A stretch of DNA of 64,000 nt from the NCBI RefSeq assembly GCF_910594005.1, contig NC_057828.1:8320235-8384234 (forward strand), written 5' to 3'. Source of the DNA: Cervus elaphus (lineage: Eukaryota; Chordata; Mammalia; Artiodactyla; Cervidae). The notes under the pieces were generated by a model. It was not told the DNA's origin and made no database searches. It worked only from the letters and a program-made list of their open reading frames with translations. Below, piece by piece: positions 32,801-40,604 of this stretch. Both the position numbers and the translations under genes were made by a program. Positions within the stretch are counted from its first letter, which is position 1. Each line of letters begins with the position of its first letter.

Positions 32801-34022
32801 GGTGGCAGGGAAGTCCAGCAGGGAGCTCTGCTGGCTGGAGGTTAGGAAGGTCCTGGGGAGAATGATAAGCTCAGCGTGTAAAAGCAGAGGCAAGGAAGGA
32901 GTTGGTACTTTGGGAGTTTGGTTCAGTTGGCAGTAGGAGGTGTGGAAGGTTGTAGGGAAGGATGATGTTATGATCAGAGGCAAAAAGTAGTACGGTGGAT
33001 CTGGAGCCACAGGCTGTCGGGTTGCAGAAAGTAGAGAGGTAGTTAAGAGCTGCTCCTTTGTTCCTTTTCTTTTCACTCCCCTGTTCTGTCTCTAGCAGAG
33101 GCTGCCATTTCTTCCTATCCTGATAAGTGTGAATCTAGAAACTACACGAATTGGCCATCAGTTGGGTCAAAGTCTAGTTGCGGGTTAATGGGGAGAGGTG
33201 GGTAAAAAGCTATTTTGGCATTTTGCAGCTGATATCATAGATAGTGAAGAGAGAGTAGCTGATTTAGGTGGTGACCAGTGAGAAATCTGAGGTTAGGTGT
33301 CAGGCTGGTTGTATTTTTGACCTTGATGAGATGTGGAAGTGCAGGGTGCCCAAGAGATGGTTGTAAATAAAGATATGAAGCTCTGGAAATGAACTGAAAG
33401 TGTTAGCCACTCAGTCGTGTCTGACTCTTTGTGACCCCACGCACTGTAGCCCATCAGGCTCCTCTGTCCACGGGATTCTCCAGGCAAGAATACTGGAGTG
33501 GGTTGCCATTTCATACTCCAGGGGATCTTCCCGACCCAGGGATCGAACCCAGACCTCCTGCATTGCAGGCAGATTCTTTACCGTTTGAGCTACCTGGGGA
33601 AGTAGGCCTGCCAAATGGGCCAGGGAGTCTTCGATTGGAACTTTGAAAATTCAGGAGATAAAAGAACCAAAGGAAGAATGTAGAGGTAAGAAGAGAGAAC
33701 GTTGGAGGCACTTGCTTTTAAATCCCAGATTAGCAGGCTGACAGACTGGGGAGAGGGGACAGTTTCAGCCTGTGAGTCAACACCTGAGGGGCAGGAGGCA
33801 TGTCTGGAGAGGAGGGAGGGCTGCTAGCTGGGAGCTGGGAGGGCCTGCAGCCTTGTCCTGCCCCAGGTACTGGTTTACAACTAAATTCATCCAGAAGCTT
33901 CAGAGCTGGAGATGCCCAACCACTCCCCTACTGTGACCGATTCAGTCCTCGTATGACGTCCAAGGTGTTTCCCCAGAGCACTTACCTGGAAAGAAGTAAA
34001 GTGCCCAAAGCCACAGGTCCAT
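14646..34022 (-). CDS. FCMR: Fc mu receptor (IgM Fc receptor, FAIM3/TOSO), whole coding span (eight exons, 419 aa)
   Basis: Type I membrane receptor for the IgM Fc, found on B cells and other lymphocytes. Coding parts, in transcript order, are 33986-34022, 22822-23157, 21922-22053, 20749-20971, 18925-19061, 18442-18600, 17404-17462 and 14646-14822; they total 1,260 bases. Residues 1-16 are the signal peptide, about 17-122 one V-type Ig domain (LCRTIGESGRC and DSGVYACG), about 125-255 a Ser/Thr/Pro-rich stalk, about 260-280 the membrane segment (LIPTILGLILLALLGLL), and the rest is cytoplasmic. The tail retains three tyrosine motifs known in human: NIYSACP, EYVS and DYINVP. Every exon was matched to human FCMR from memory. 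It differs in a frameshifted, longer C-terminus and a missing membrane histidine. FCMR and PIGR are paralogues and lie in the same orientation. Confidence 0.9.
15876..15970 (+). mobile_element. BovB/ART2-type 3' tail fragment
   Basis: 'gacagggaagactggcgtgc' followed by 'tgcagtccatagggtcacac' matches the tail seen in the fuller copies at 37.5 and 46.8 kb. Confidence 0.7.
16724..16866 (-). mobile_element. Bov-tA SINE, reversed
   Basis: The reversed body (ctccaggccagaatactgga) is followed by the reversed tRNA-derived head (gattctttaccacctgggcc). The fragment lies in FCMR intron 7. Confidence 0.88.
17280..17412 (-). repeat. GC-rich minisatellite repeating the FCMR exon 7 splice donor
   Basis: Units of about 21-27 bases (plus strand ggcggggcttacc(c/t)gcggc) run through the exon 7 donor and into intron 7. 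On the FCMR strand GTAAG occurs five times, with the GT at 17,403, 17,382, 17,361, 17,334 and 17,293. Three or four have a good exonic context (cag|gtaagc or cgg|gtaagc). A sixth unit near 17,311 is degenerate (ggttag). Confidence 0.85.
17404..17462 (-). CDS. FCMR: FCMR exon 7 (short cytoplasmic exon)
   Basis: A 59-base exon between acceptor ccccttcag and donor cgg|gtaagc, entering in phase 1 and leaving in phase 0. It encodes 20 residues including the split first glycine, GGGAAPPPDPGAPAASAPPR. That equals the length and Gly/Ala/Pro pattern of the human segment GTGEAPVPGPGAPLPPAPLQ. The donor is the first unit of the tandem donor array, so exon 7 could be lengthened by alternative donors. Confidence 0.78.
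17463..18441 (-). other. FCMR intron 6, very GC-rich
   Basis: This intron contains a C-rich minisatellite (17,937-18,355) and a CpG-rich block near 17,470-17,650. Long open frames here are by-products of base composition. Confidence 0.7.
17937..18355 (-). repeat. C-rich (G-rich on the FCMR strand) minisatellite
   Basis: A repeating block of about 80-84 bases has recognisable unit starts (cgaccccga) at 18,101, 18,181 and 18,265, with degenerate units before them. Each contains cccacccctccagccgcgcc. The FCMR pre-mRNA through here would be strongly G-rich. Confidence 0.85.
18442..18600 (-). CDS. FCMR: FCMR exon 6 (cytoplasmic)
   Basis: It encodes ALSRRVRRLAARMRTL through NIYSACPRRPRGVDAAG, matching human ALSRRARRLAVRMRAL and NIYSACPRRARGADAAG. 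The acceptor placing it in register is gagaag|CT, an AAG acceptor with its pyrimidine run about 20 bases upstream. The donor is gctg|gtgagc. The tyrosine in NIYS corresponds to human Tyr315. Confidence 0.88.
18601..18924 (-). other. FCMR intron 5
   Basis: A short 324-bp intron between the membrane exon and the first cytoplasmic exon. I see no repeat in it. Confidence 0.7.
18925..19061 (-). CDS. FCMR: FCMR exon 5 (transmembrane)
   Basis: The acceptor is ctcctcag|AGCC and the donor ggaaag|gtgagt. It encodes residues 243-288: a short stalk, the membrane segment LIPTILGLILLALLGLL, then the basic stop-transfer KRIVQRRK. Human reads GFHILIPTIL where this gene reads GVFVLIPTIL, so the membrane histidine is replaced by Phe261. 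Confidence 0.93.
19215..19365 (+). mobile_element. MIR SINE remnant
   Basis: 'ctggctgtgtgatcttcaat' followed by 'cttctctgagcctcatttcc' is the MIR core-to-tail order. Confidence 0.6.
19952..20176 (-). mobile_element. Bov-tA SINE, reversed
   Basis: Reversed ruminant SINE: tcagttgagtctgactctgc, then the Bov-A body and a head ending in cactgagccacctgggaagc. Confidence 0.9.
20749..20971 (-). CDS. FCMR: FCMR exon 4 (Ser/Thr/Pro-rich stalk)
   Basis: The acceptor is tcctgcag|TAACC and the donor cagag|gtaaga; it enters in phase 1 and leaves in phase 2. It encodes VTTPAQRTDS...ITHRPQVSRASSVATAE...SYNHQTWLHRQR, matching human VTTPAQR, THRPRVSRASSVA and SYNHHTRLHRQR. The Ser/Thr/Pro content suggests O-glycosylation. 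Confidence 0.93.
20972..21921 (-). other. FCMR intron 3
   Basis: A 950-bp intron with no exon or transposon that I can identify. Confidence 0.55.
21922..22053 (-). CDS. FCMR: FCMR exon 3 (stalk)
   Basis: The acceptor is tttggtag|TTTAC and the donor tccaaag|gtcagt, in phase 1-1. It encodes VYEPSWEEAPTPEPPAWFHR through PAHASSLEFISK, aligned with human EYEPSWEEQPMPETPKWFH and PAYASSSKF. It is slightly longer than human, with an added PPWFQM-type repeat of the WFxx motif. Confidence 0.92.
22054..22821 (-). other. FCMR intron 2
   Basis: A 768-bp intron with no recognisable element. Confidence 0.55.
22822..23157 (-). CDS. FCMR: FCMR exon 2 (IgM-binding V-type Ig domain)
   Basis: The acceptor is ttcctgcag|TAGTC and the donor cagcg|gtaggt; 336 bases in phase 1-1. 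It encodes VGALKVLPEVKMEGMLGGS, the CDR1 region LCRTIGESGRC, and FLVEMTELAKSDSGVYACG. The cysteines of the Ig fold and the extra CDR1 disulfide typical of the PIGR/FCMR family are present (IECPL, YLC..RC, YACG). Human is very similar (LPEVKVEGELGGS, SDSGVYACGAG). Confidence 0.95.
25010..25370 (+). mobile_element. Old interspersed repeat remnant, family unassigned
   Basis: 'gcccaaaactcatgtgttga', 'gtggggcctttggagg' and a tail 'aactgtgagaaataaatgtc' are recurring mammalian repeat motifs in the usual order. I cannot name the family reliably without a library search. Confidence 0.5.
25969..26308 (+). mobile_element. Two overlapping Bov-tA SINE heads with one Bov-A end
   Basis: Two tRNA-derived heads occur in tandem (gtaaagaatccaactgcaat, then taatgaatccacctgcaatg), but only one complete 3' end (cagacatgactgaacagc). 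It looks like a SINE inserted into, or recombined with, another. The same arrangement is at 38.7 kb. Confidence 0.85.
27457..27479 (+). repeat. Poly-A run
   Basis: A run of about 23 A residues with no attached recent retroelement that I can identify. Confidence 0.85.
27890..27986 (-). mobile_element. Bov-A SINE fragment, reversed
   Basis: 'gttgctcaatcgtgtccgac' through 'ccatggaccgtcgcccacca' is the reversed 3' half of a Bov-A element. Confidence 0.82.
28661..28674 (+). repeat. Target-site duplication, left copy
   Basis: The 14 bases aaaactccagccat directly flank the L1 and are repeated exactly at 32,581. The preceding ttc gives a cleavage site TTC/AAAA, i.e. TTTT/GAA on the other strand, close to the L1 endonuclease preference. 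Confidence 0.92.
28675..29553 (-). mobile_element. L1 insertion, inverted 5' part
   Basis: This part of a ruminant L1 reads on the minus strand. It covers the later endonuclease domain and the linker of ORF2 and stops at the reading KIRN next to the left target duplication. The same insertion continues in plus orientation from about 29,554. The L1 sequence upstream (ORF1 and early ORF2) is missing, so the copy is also 5'-truncated. Confidence 0.9.
28675..29553 (-). pseudogene. L1 ORF2 fragment, endonuclease C-terminal part
   Basis: An open reading segment without stops contains IIVGDFNTPL and FSRIDHILGHKSSLGKFKK. These correspond to the GDFN and SRIDHIL blocks of the L1 AP endonuclease. The catalytic N-terminus is absent and the rest of ORF2 is on the other strand, so it cannot make a working protein. 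Confidence 0.85.
29554..32580 (+). mobile_element. L1 insertion, direct 3' part with poly-A tail
   Basis: This covers the ORF2 linker, reverse transcriptase and C-terminal region, a 3' UTR of about 330 bases and an A-rich tail (32,530-32,580). It joins the inverted part at about 29,553 with roughly ten bases (attagaaatg) present in both parts. The right target duplication follows at once. Confidence 0.93.
29645..32200 (+). pseudogene. L1 ORF2 fragment, reverse transcriptase to C-terminus (851 codons, uninterrupted)
   Basis: The frame is fully open from the inversion junction (29,555) to a natural stop at 32,200. Visible blocks are NKSPGPDGF, ENYRPISLMNID, the active-site FADDMILY (30,475-30,498), the thumb region, and the C-terminal CWRGCGEKGTLLHCWWEC Cys-His motif. 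It lacks the endonuclease start and a normal promoter, so it is a dead copy. The absence of stop codons in 2.6 kb points to a recent insertion. Confidence 0.9.
32581..32594 (+). repeat. Target-site duplication, right copy
   Basis: An exact second copy of aaaactccagccat directly follows the L1 poly-A tail. The leading A residues could also be counted as tail. Confidence 0.92.
33398..33602 (-). mobile_element. Bov-tA SINE, reversed
   Basis: It runs from cactcagtcgtgtctgactc through the Bov-A body to ttctttaccgtttgagctac, a full reversed ruminant SINE just 3' of FCMR exon 1. Confidence 0.9.
33986..34022 (-). CDS. FCMR: FCMR exon 1, coding part (signal peptide)
   Basis: ATG at 34,022 in ggagccATGG, a good initiation context. 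It encodes MDLWLWALYFFP plus one base and ends at ccag|gtaag. Human reads MDFWLWPLYFLP. The 37-base signal exon in phase 1 parallels the PIGR signal exon. Confidence 0.93.
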
Positions 34023-34150
34023 GGCTCCTTCCAGAGCAAGATCCCATCCAAGGGCACCCAAAGAGGGAGACAGAGGCCTGCTGCTCACCCAGGAGCCCTG
34101 CACCGTCTGATGCTTGAAAGAGATTTCTGGGCCCCCACGAGGAGTGGGGC
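34023..34150 (-). other. FCMR: FCMR 5' UTR and likely promoter-proximal region
   Basis: This is the continuation of exon 1 upstream of the ATG. The transcription start cannot be fixed by eye and no clear TATA box is seen. An ETS/PU.1-like site (agaggaagtc on the plus strand) lies near 34,228. Confidence 0.45.
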
Positions 34151-34540
34151 TTGGAAATGAGGAAATGACAACTTACCTTGTTTGCTTACTAGTTTTAGAC
34201 TGAAAAAGAAAATACCGGCAAACCGCAGAGGAAGTCAGGAACTGAGAAAACATTCTGTGTTGGGTGAGAATGGGTCCCCAGGGTTCAAAGTGCCTCGAGG
34301 CAACTTCTATTAATAAAGACTGTTAGAAACTAACAGGCCTCATATTTCTATGCCTTGGCGGGTCCTCCCATGCCTTGTCGGGTTTACTGAGCCAAAGTTA
34401 TTTACTTTATGCCTGACTTCAGCATGAAAGAGCCTTCTTGCCGATTTTCTTCCTCTGAGGACGGCTGTAGGGACAGAAGCTTGGGCCTGAAGTCAGAAGG
34501 TGCTAGTGGTAGCCCTTGAACCCATTTGATAAATGCTTTG

Positions 34541-34752
34541 GGAGACCTGGTGGCTCAGAGGTAAAGCATCTGCTTGCAATGTGAGGGACCCAGGTTCCAT
34601 CCCTAGGTCTGGAAGATCCCCTGGAGAAGGAAATGGCAACCCTCTCCAGTACTTTTGCCTGGAAAAATCTCATGGGCAGAGGAGCCTGGTAGGCTACAGT
34701 CCATGGGGTCACAAAGAGTTGCACACGACTGAGCGACTTCCCTTTCTTTCAC
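34541..34752 (+). mobile_element. Bov-tA SINE
   Basis: The head (ggtggctcagaggtaaagca), the Bov-A body and the end cgactgagcgacttcccttt with a short cttt run are all present. Confidence 0.88.
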
Positions 34753-35857
34753 CTTTCTTTCTTTCTTTTGGGAGACCTACTATGGAGGAATATTAAATGT
34801 GGATTTTGCGCAACTCACTGCCTTCCTTTGAGCCCCCATTTCTTTATCTAGAAAATGAAGATGGGACTGGATGATCCCCGGCTTGTAGACAGGTCACGCA
34901 GCAAGCCTGCCTAACGTCAGAGCCGCCTGGCAGAGCAGTCCCTCAGGACCCGGATGCTCCGAGGTCGCGCCCAGGAGTCCGGGCGCTCTGGCTTCAGCCG
35001 TGAGGCATCCTGGGAGGAACTTCGGGCTCCAGTCAGAAGTGCGGGCTGTCAGAAGCTCCAGTCGGAAGGTCCTGGCTCGGCGCTTTCTAGCCCGGGCCTC
35101 GGTCCTCTTGTGTATGAAGTGGGGGTGGTGCCCGCCTTCCCCCCTTCCACGGAGTCCCTGAGGCCCTCCCTGCAGAAGCCATGGCCATGCGTTGTCTTTA
35201 GAGCCCCTCATGCGAGGCCTGGGAGGGCGCTGCTGGTCAGAGGGTTCCCTGGCTTCATCCCTGGAGGCTGTCCATAGCTCAGTTCCCAGTGTCCCCACCT
35301 CCAGGCGCGACGACCTCCTGGGTGCCCAGGGGCTCAGACTGTCCCCACGCCTTTCTGGGAGGGTCCTCCAGACCCCCGCCGGCCCCCACACCTCGGGTCT
35401 GTCACAGGCTCATCAGAACACAAGCGACAGCATCCGCAGTGGAAGTGGAGTGTGAGACTCGCAACAGGTGCAAAGGAAGTGTGGGTGGCGGGGTTCTGCG
35501 CCCCCGCAGCCCCGAGCAGCTGCTCTTGTGATTTCCTCCCACCACCCCTGAAATTGTCGAGGGCGGCCGCGAGGCTCCGGTTAGAGCCGGAGACTGTCCA
35601 GGCTGTCCCGTCAGCCGCCCTCCTTGGAGGCCTCCTCCCAGCCACATGGCTGCTGCACCTGGGCTCGGACACGTGCTGGGCTCTGAGGCCTGGGATGCCT
35701 TGGGGGGAGAGGGAATAAGTGAATGAATGAAATGTGTGTGTGAGAGACTGTGGGTGTGACACTGAGGGGTCTGAGCATGAGTGGTGTGTGACTGGGATAT
35801 GTGCCTGAGTGACAGCAGAGTGATACGGGAGTGTTTTACGTGTGATGTTGGAGTGTG

Positions 35858-36725
35858 TGTGTGTGGTGTGTGAATGTGTGTGTGGTTGTGAATGTATGGT
35901 GTGTAATTGTGAGTGTGTGGTTGTGAGTGTGTGTTATGTTGTATGTGATATGTGATATGTGATTGTGTGTGGTGTGTGGTTGTGAATGTGTGAGTGGGTG
36001 GTATGTGGTTGTGTGGGATATGCGATTGTGTGTGGTTTGTGGTTGTGAGTGAGTGGCTCTGAGTGTTTGCGTGTGTGGTATGTGGTTGTGTGTGGTTTGT
36101 GATTGTGTGTGATGTGTGGTTGTGGCTGTGTGTGTGTATGGTTGTGTGTGGTGTGTGGTTGTGAGTGTATGGTTGTATGAGTGTGTAGTATGTGGTTGTG
36201 TGTGGTATGTGTATATGTGTGGTTGTGAGTGTGAAAGTGAGTAGTGTGTGGTTGGGAGTGTGTGGTATGTGACTGTGTGTGGTGTATGGTTGTGAGTGTA
36301 TGGTTGTATGAGTGTGTAGTATGTGGTTGTGTGTGGTATGTGATTGTGTGTGGTGTGTGGTCGTGAGTGTATGCTTATATGAGTGTGTGGTATATGATTG
36401 TGTGTGGCGTATGGTTGTGAGTGTGAGCGTAGTATGTGGTTGTGTGTGGTATGTGATTGTGTGTGGTATGTGATTGTGTGTGGTATATGGTTGTGAGTGT
36501 TAGTGTGTAGTATGTGGTTGTGTGTGGTATGTGTGTGTGTATGTGTGGTTGTGAGTGTATGGTTGTATGAGTGTGTAGTATGTGGTTGTGTGTGGTACGT
36601 GTGTATGTGTGGTTGTGAGTGTGAAAGTGAGTAGTGTGTGGTGGTGAGTGTGTGGTTGTGAGCGTGTGAATGTGTGGGTGCCTGGTTGTGAGTGTGAGTG
36701 TGCCCTGCATGTGAGTGTGTGTGTC
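35858..36725 (+). repeat. GT-rich satellite-like repeat, about 860 bp
   Basis: Almost only G and T with scattered A: interspersed tgtgtggt, tgtgattgtg and gttgtgagtg motifs. A block at about 36,155-36,250 recurs nearly unchanged 390 bases later (36,545-36,640), which shows higher-order duplication. The minus strand has a 336-codon His/Thr-rich open frame that I treat as a by-product. Confidence 0.93.
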
Positions 36726-37502
36726 CATGAAGATGACAGGTCAGCTGGGCTGTGGCTGGGCCTGCTGGGCAGCGTGGGGATGTGTGAGATGAGAGTGTCA
36801 CCCCATGTGCGGCCCAAATGACGTCACACTGGGTTGTTAAGAGCAAGTCTTAGGGATCTGAGGACAGCTAGGGAGGAGGTGAGTGTTTGGAACCTGAGAG
36901 ATCAAAGCTCGCAGACTTGGTGGTCCAGTCTGCATCCTGAGATGCTGCGCCAGGGTCTTGGGGGCTGGGGCCCCAGGAAGGCTGATCCCTGGGCTGAACT
37001 GCCAAGTGGGAGAAGGTACCCATTCTCCCCTCTTCTCCCTCTCTTTCTTTGCCCGCCTACACATTACCTCTCTTTTCTGATCGACAGGGCTGCTAGACAG
37101 GCCTGGGGCTGCCACTCCCCAGAGAACCCCTGGGGAGCTGCAGTGCCCCGGCAGGCGGGGAGCTCTGTGGCTTCACGTCCTCTGGGGCCAAGGCTTGGCC
37201 AGAGGGATGAAGCGGATGGAAAAAATTCAGTCTGATGACTGGCAGGTGGAGAGAATAAATCATATGAGCTGGGTCAGGAACTGTGCTGGGTCCTTAGGTA
37301 AATTCATTTGCTCTCCATGATAGCTAAGGTTTTATTATCCTCCCTCTGGTACAGATGGGGTGGGAAGAGCATTTCTCATAAGCTCTCTGTGAGGGCTGTA
37401 GGAGGCAGGCACCTCCTGGGCTTGGAATATAGTAGGAGCATCGAGGGGACTAGTCCTTGTCATCCAAGGGGAGGCTGTCCTGATGGGCGCCGCTTGCTTA
37501 TG

Positions 37503-37772
37503 GCATCACCCAGCTTTGAAACTCCAATACTTTGGCCACCTCATGCAATGAACTGACTCATTTGAAAAGACCCTGAAGCTGCGAAAGATTGAAGATGGGA
37601 GGAGAAGGGGATGCCAGAGGATGAGATGGTTGGATGGCATCATGAGTTTGATGGACATGAGTTTGAGTGGACCCTGGGAGTTGGTGATGGACAGGGAAGC
37701 CTGGCGTGCTGCAGTCCATGGGGTCTCGAAGAGTCGGACACGACTGAGTGGCTGAACTGAACTGAACTGAGC
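37503..37772 (+). mobile_element. BovB/ART2-type element
   Basis: 'ctccaatactttggccacct', 'gatggttggatggcatcatg' and the tail 'agtcggacacgactgagtgg' are in the order of the BovB-derived ART2/BTALU2 ruminant repeats, with a ctgaactgaa tail. Confidence 0.85.
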
Positions 37773-38640
37773 TTTGACCTTCCTTAAGGCCAGACTCCGA
37801 AGAGCCATCTCCTGACCTTCCCAGACCTAGAGCCCAAATCCTCAGGTGTCCCTTGCCATGACCCAGTACTGCTCTCCCCAAAGACAGACCTGAGAATCCT
37901 CTGCTCTCTGGACTCACTAGGGAGCCCGCCCAGGTAGAGGCACCTGCCTTGGGCATCCTGCAGTTCCCTCTTTCTAAGTTGGACCCCAGGCTTGCCTGCT
38001 CCAGAGGGCGCTGCTCCACAGCAATGGGATTTTGGGAAGGTTAGCTTTACAGTAAACGGACCCATGACTTTCTGCTACAAGATGTGGTAGAATTTTGGTA
38101 AAATCTCTTTCCTGAATATGGTCATTTTCCTCTTTGTGCTCTCAGGTTAGAACCCACATATGTGGAAATTTTGGATGAATTTTAATGTGACTGACCAGCA
38201 AAAAAGATTTTAGGGTATTTAGCTTCACACATTTAAACAAAGACTTTTGGCTCTAGTAAGGGTGGATTGGCTGCCTGTTTCCTTATCTGCCGTAGGAGAG
38301 GTTTATAAGCTTCTAGAACTCCTCAAATTTTACAGCCTATCTTCCTTCCCTTCTGGCTTCAGCTTCCTGGCTAGATGGGGGCCGTTGGTCTCAGTCTTAC
38401 GTCTTCTCCCTCAGTATGCCTGTCTACTTAGATATGTAGTCTTTCTGAGATGATTCAGTATTTTACTGTACAGGCTCCATAGCAGAATTATTTCATGTGG
38501 GGATGACGTGTGGGGACAGGGGAGCTCTACTTGTTTCTCTGCCTTGGGGACCAGCTTCACAGACCACATCATGCAGGTCCTCTCTGCTATCTTAGGAGAG
38601 ATGCCCTGTCCTGAGTTTTGGGAAAGACTTGGACAAATTT

Positions 38641-38725
38641 TATCTATCTATCTATCTATATATATATAAAATTATATAGCCACTATCTATAGCTATTAGC
38701 TGTACACACACACATATATATATAT
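38641..38725 (+). repeat. TATC/TA/CA microsatellite
   Basis: (tatc)n passes into (ta)n and, further on, (ca)n and (ta)n, directly 5' of a SINE. Confidence 0.9.
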
Positions 38726-38730
38726 AGTTT

Positions 38731-39068
38731 TGGGCTTCCCTGGTAGCTCAGCTGGTAAAGAATCCAATGGATTCTTTATGCAGGAGACCCCGGTTCTATT
38801 CCTGGGTTAGGCAGATCCCCTGGAGAAGGGATAGGCTACCACTCCAGTCTTCTTTGGCTTCCCTAGTGGCTTAGTCAGTAAAGAATCTGCCTGCAATGAG
38901 GGAAACCTGGGTTTGATCCCTGGGTTGGGAGGATTCCCTGGAGGAGGGCATGGCAACACACTCCAGTATTCTTGCCTGGAGAAACCTCATGGACAGAGGA
39001 GCCTGGTGGGTTACAATCCATGGGGTCACAAAGAGTCAGACATGATTGAGCAACTAAGCACAGAATGT
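38731..39068 (+). mobile_element. Two Bov-tA SINE heads with one Bov-A end
   Basis: This has the same double-head arrangement as at 25,969. Here the first head carries a small internal duplication (aatccaatggattctttatg). Confidence 0.85.
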
Positions 39069-39309
39069 GTATAGTTTTACAAACAGAAATCAACTGCTAT
39101 AAACAGATTCTCAACCACTATTAGGACTTTGTAATGCATAATCATTATTATATAATGGATTTTTAAAAGAAAAAATTCAAAATGATTCAAGAACCTGAGG
39201 AAGATTCTCTTGCCATCAGAAATTCTGAAGTAGTTCTCTGAGTGGTTGCTGGACACTGTGGTTTTATGGTTTATCATCATCAATCCCGCAGTTGATTGTT
39301 ATTCCCCTG

Positions 39310-39730
39310 TGTAGTGTGCCTCCAGAATTCATGTCCATGTGGAACCTCAGAATATGACCTTCAATATTTAAAAACAGGAATTTTACAGATGTAATTCACT
39401 AGAATGAGGTCAAACCAGATTACAGTGGGCTCTCAATCCAATAACTGATGTCCTTGTAAGAAGGTATGGGAAAACACAGAGCAACACACAGGGAGAAGGC
39501 CAGGTGATGATGGAGGGAGAGAGTGGAGAGATGTCGCTATGAGCCAAGGGTTGCTGGCAACCACCAGAACCCAGGAGAGAGGCATGAGCAGGTTCTCCTT
39601 CAGAGCCTCCAGAAGGAACTGACCCTGCTGACACCTAGATTTCAGGCTTCTTGACTCCTGAATGGTGAAAAAATAAATTACAGTTGTTTTAAGCCACCCA
39701 GTTCATGGTGCTTCCCAGAGTGGTGCTAGG
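39310..39730 (+). mobile_element. Old interspersed repeat remnant, family unassigned
   Basis: 'ttttacagatgtaattcact', 'agagcctccagaaggaactg' and 'gttgttttaagccacccagt' form the order of a common mammalian repeat. The copy at 61.5 kb appears to be the same family in reverse. Confidence 0.55.
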
Positions 39731-40381
39731 AAATTAGTATCCCACCCAACTCCCACCCCCTGCAATTTGGTGATTTTTTGTAACTTATTAGCGATCCCGT
39801 TGAGGCCATAGACCAGCTTCCTTCTTCACAGAAGGGTCTCTCTGTCCAGCAGTCTGCGCAAGGAGCAGGTGGATTGGGGGCAGGACATAGTATTAAAGTT
39901 GCTGTCACCAATTGACAGTGTCAGTTCAGAACAAGAGAAGGTTGCAGCTTTAGGGACGTTTCTTGGCTTTTGATTCTCAGGACCGGGATAGGCTGCCTGA
40001 GCTCAGCACTGGTGTGTAGGTTATCACATTAACACAGAAGTTGTATCTTAGCCCTCTGCCCCAGGCATGACTCTCTGGTGGGTCAGAGATCCTCAGCCTG
40101 AGGGTAAAACAGTGATAGCTTATGACATATCTTGCAGTTTTAGTTCTCCCAAAATACCAAGATCTCAGACTGGGGAAGCACATAGCTTGGAAAACATTAT
40201 GTTCAAGAAAAGGTTCTGCCCCATATCAGGTGGGGTGGAAGGTCAGGAAGAACTTTCTCCCGCAGAGAACTCTCCACACACAGACACCCTGAGGAAGTGT
40301 ATGGTGGTGACGAGAGTGCTTATAGGATATGACAAGGTTTAGCACCAGAACCTAGGAATGGCCTTAGGCAATAGGGGATCC

Positions 40382-40387
40382 TTTATT
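40382..40387 (-). terminator. PIGR: Possible distal PIGR polyadenylation signal
   Basis: AATAAA on the minus strand, about 1.83 kb after the PIGR stop. That fits the roughly 1.9-kb 3' UTR of human PIGR as I recall it. Confidence 0.5.
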
Positions 40388-40468
40388 TAATCTCTGTCCC
40401 CCAAGAGACTTTGGGTCAACTATTCTAAAGCCTAGCACGTATCATCTAAACTGGCCTCTAGTTGATAG

Positions 40469-40577
40469 ATACTCCAGTATTCTTGCCTGGAAAATCCCAT
40501 GGACAGAGGAGCCTGGTAGGCTATAGTCCATGGGGTCGTAAAGAGTCGGACACGACTGAGCAACTTTACTTTACTTA
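40469..40577 (+). mobile_element. Bov-A SINE fragment in the PIGR 3' end
   Basis: It runs from actccagtattcttgcctgg to cggacacgactgagcaactt, antisense to PIGR and lying between two possible PIGR polyA signals. Confidence 0.88.
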
Positions 40578-40598
40578 GTTGATAGTCTGTGGAGGGAG

Positions 40599-40604
40599 TT
40601 TATT
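40599..40604 (-). terminator. PIGR: Possible proximal PIGR polyadenylation signal
   Basis: AATAAA on the minus strand, about 1.61 kb after the PIGR stop and just before the SINE in transcript order. Confidence 0.45.

Larger units (their letters stand above)
23158..33985 (-). other. FCMR intron 1 (10.8 kb)
   Basis: The largest intron, enlarged by the L1 insertion and by two full and one partial ruminant SINEs plus an old repeat. I see no additional FCMR exon. Poly-A runs are at 26,536-26,547 and 27,457-27,479. Confidence 0.7.
34150..40370. other. Intergenic region between FCMR and PIGR
   Basis: No exon is recognised. It holds ruminant SINEs, a GC-rich stretch near 34,900-35,700, a large GT-rich repeat, a BovB/ART2 copy, a TATC/TA microsatellite and an old repeat. 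Confidence 0.65.

Noticed and set aside
35836..36846. 336-codon His/Thr-rich open frame on the minus strand
   Set aside because: It lies wholly in the GT-rich repeat. The other frames are equally open, and the composition is what ACACAC-like DNA encodes in any frame.
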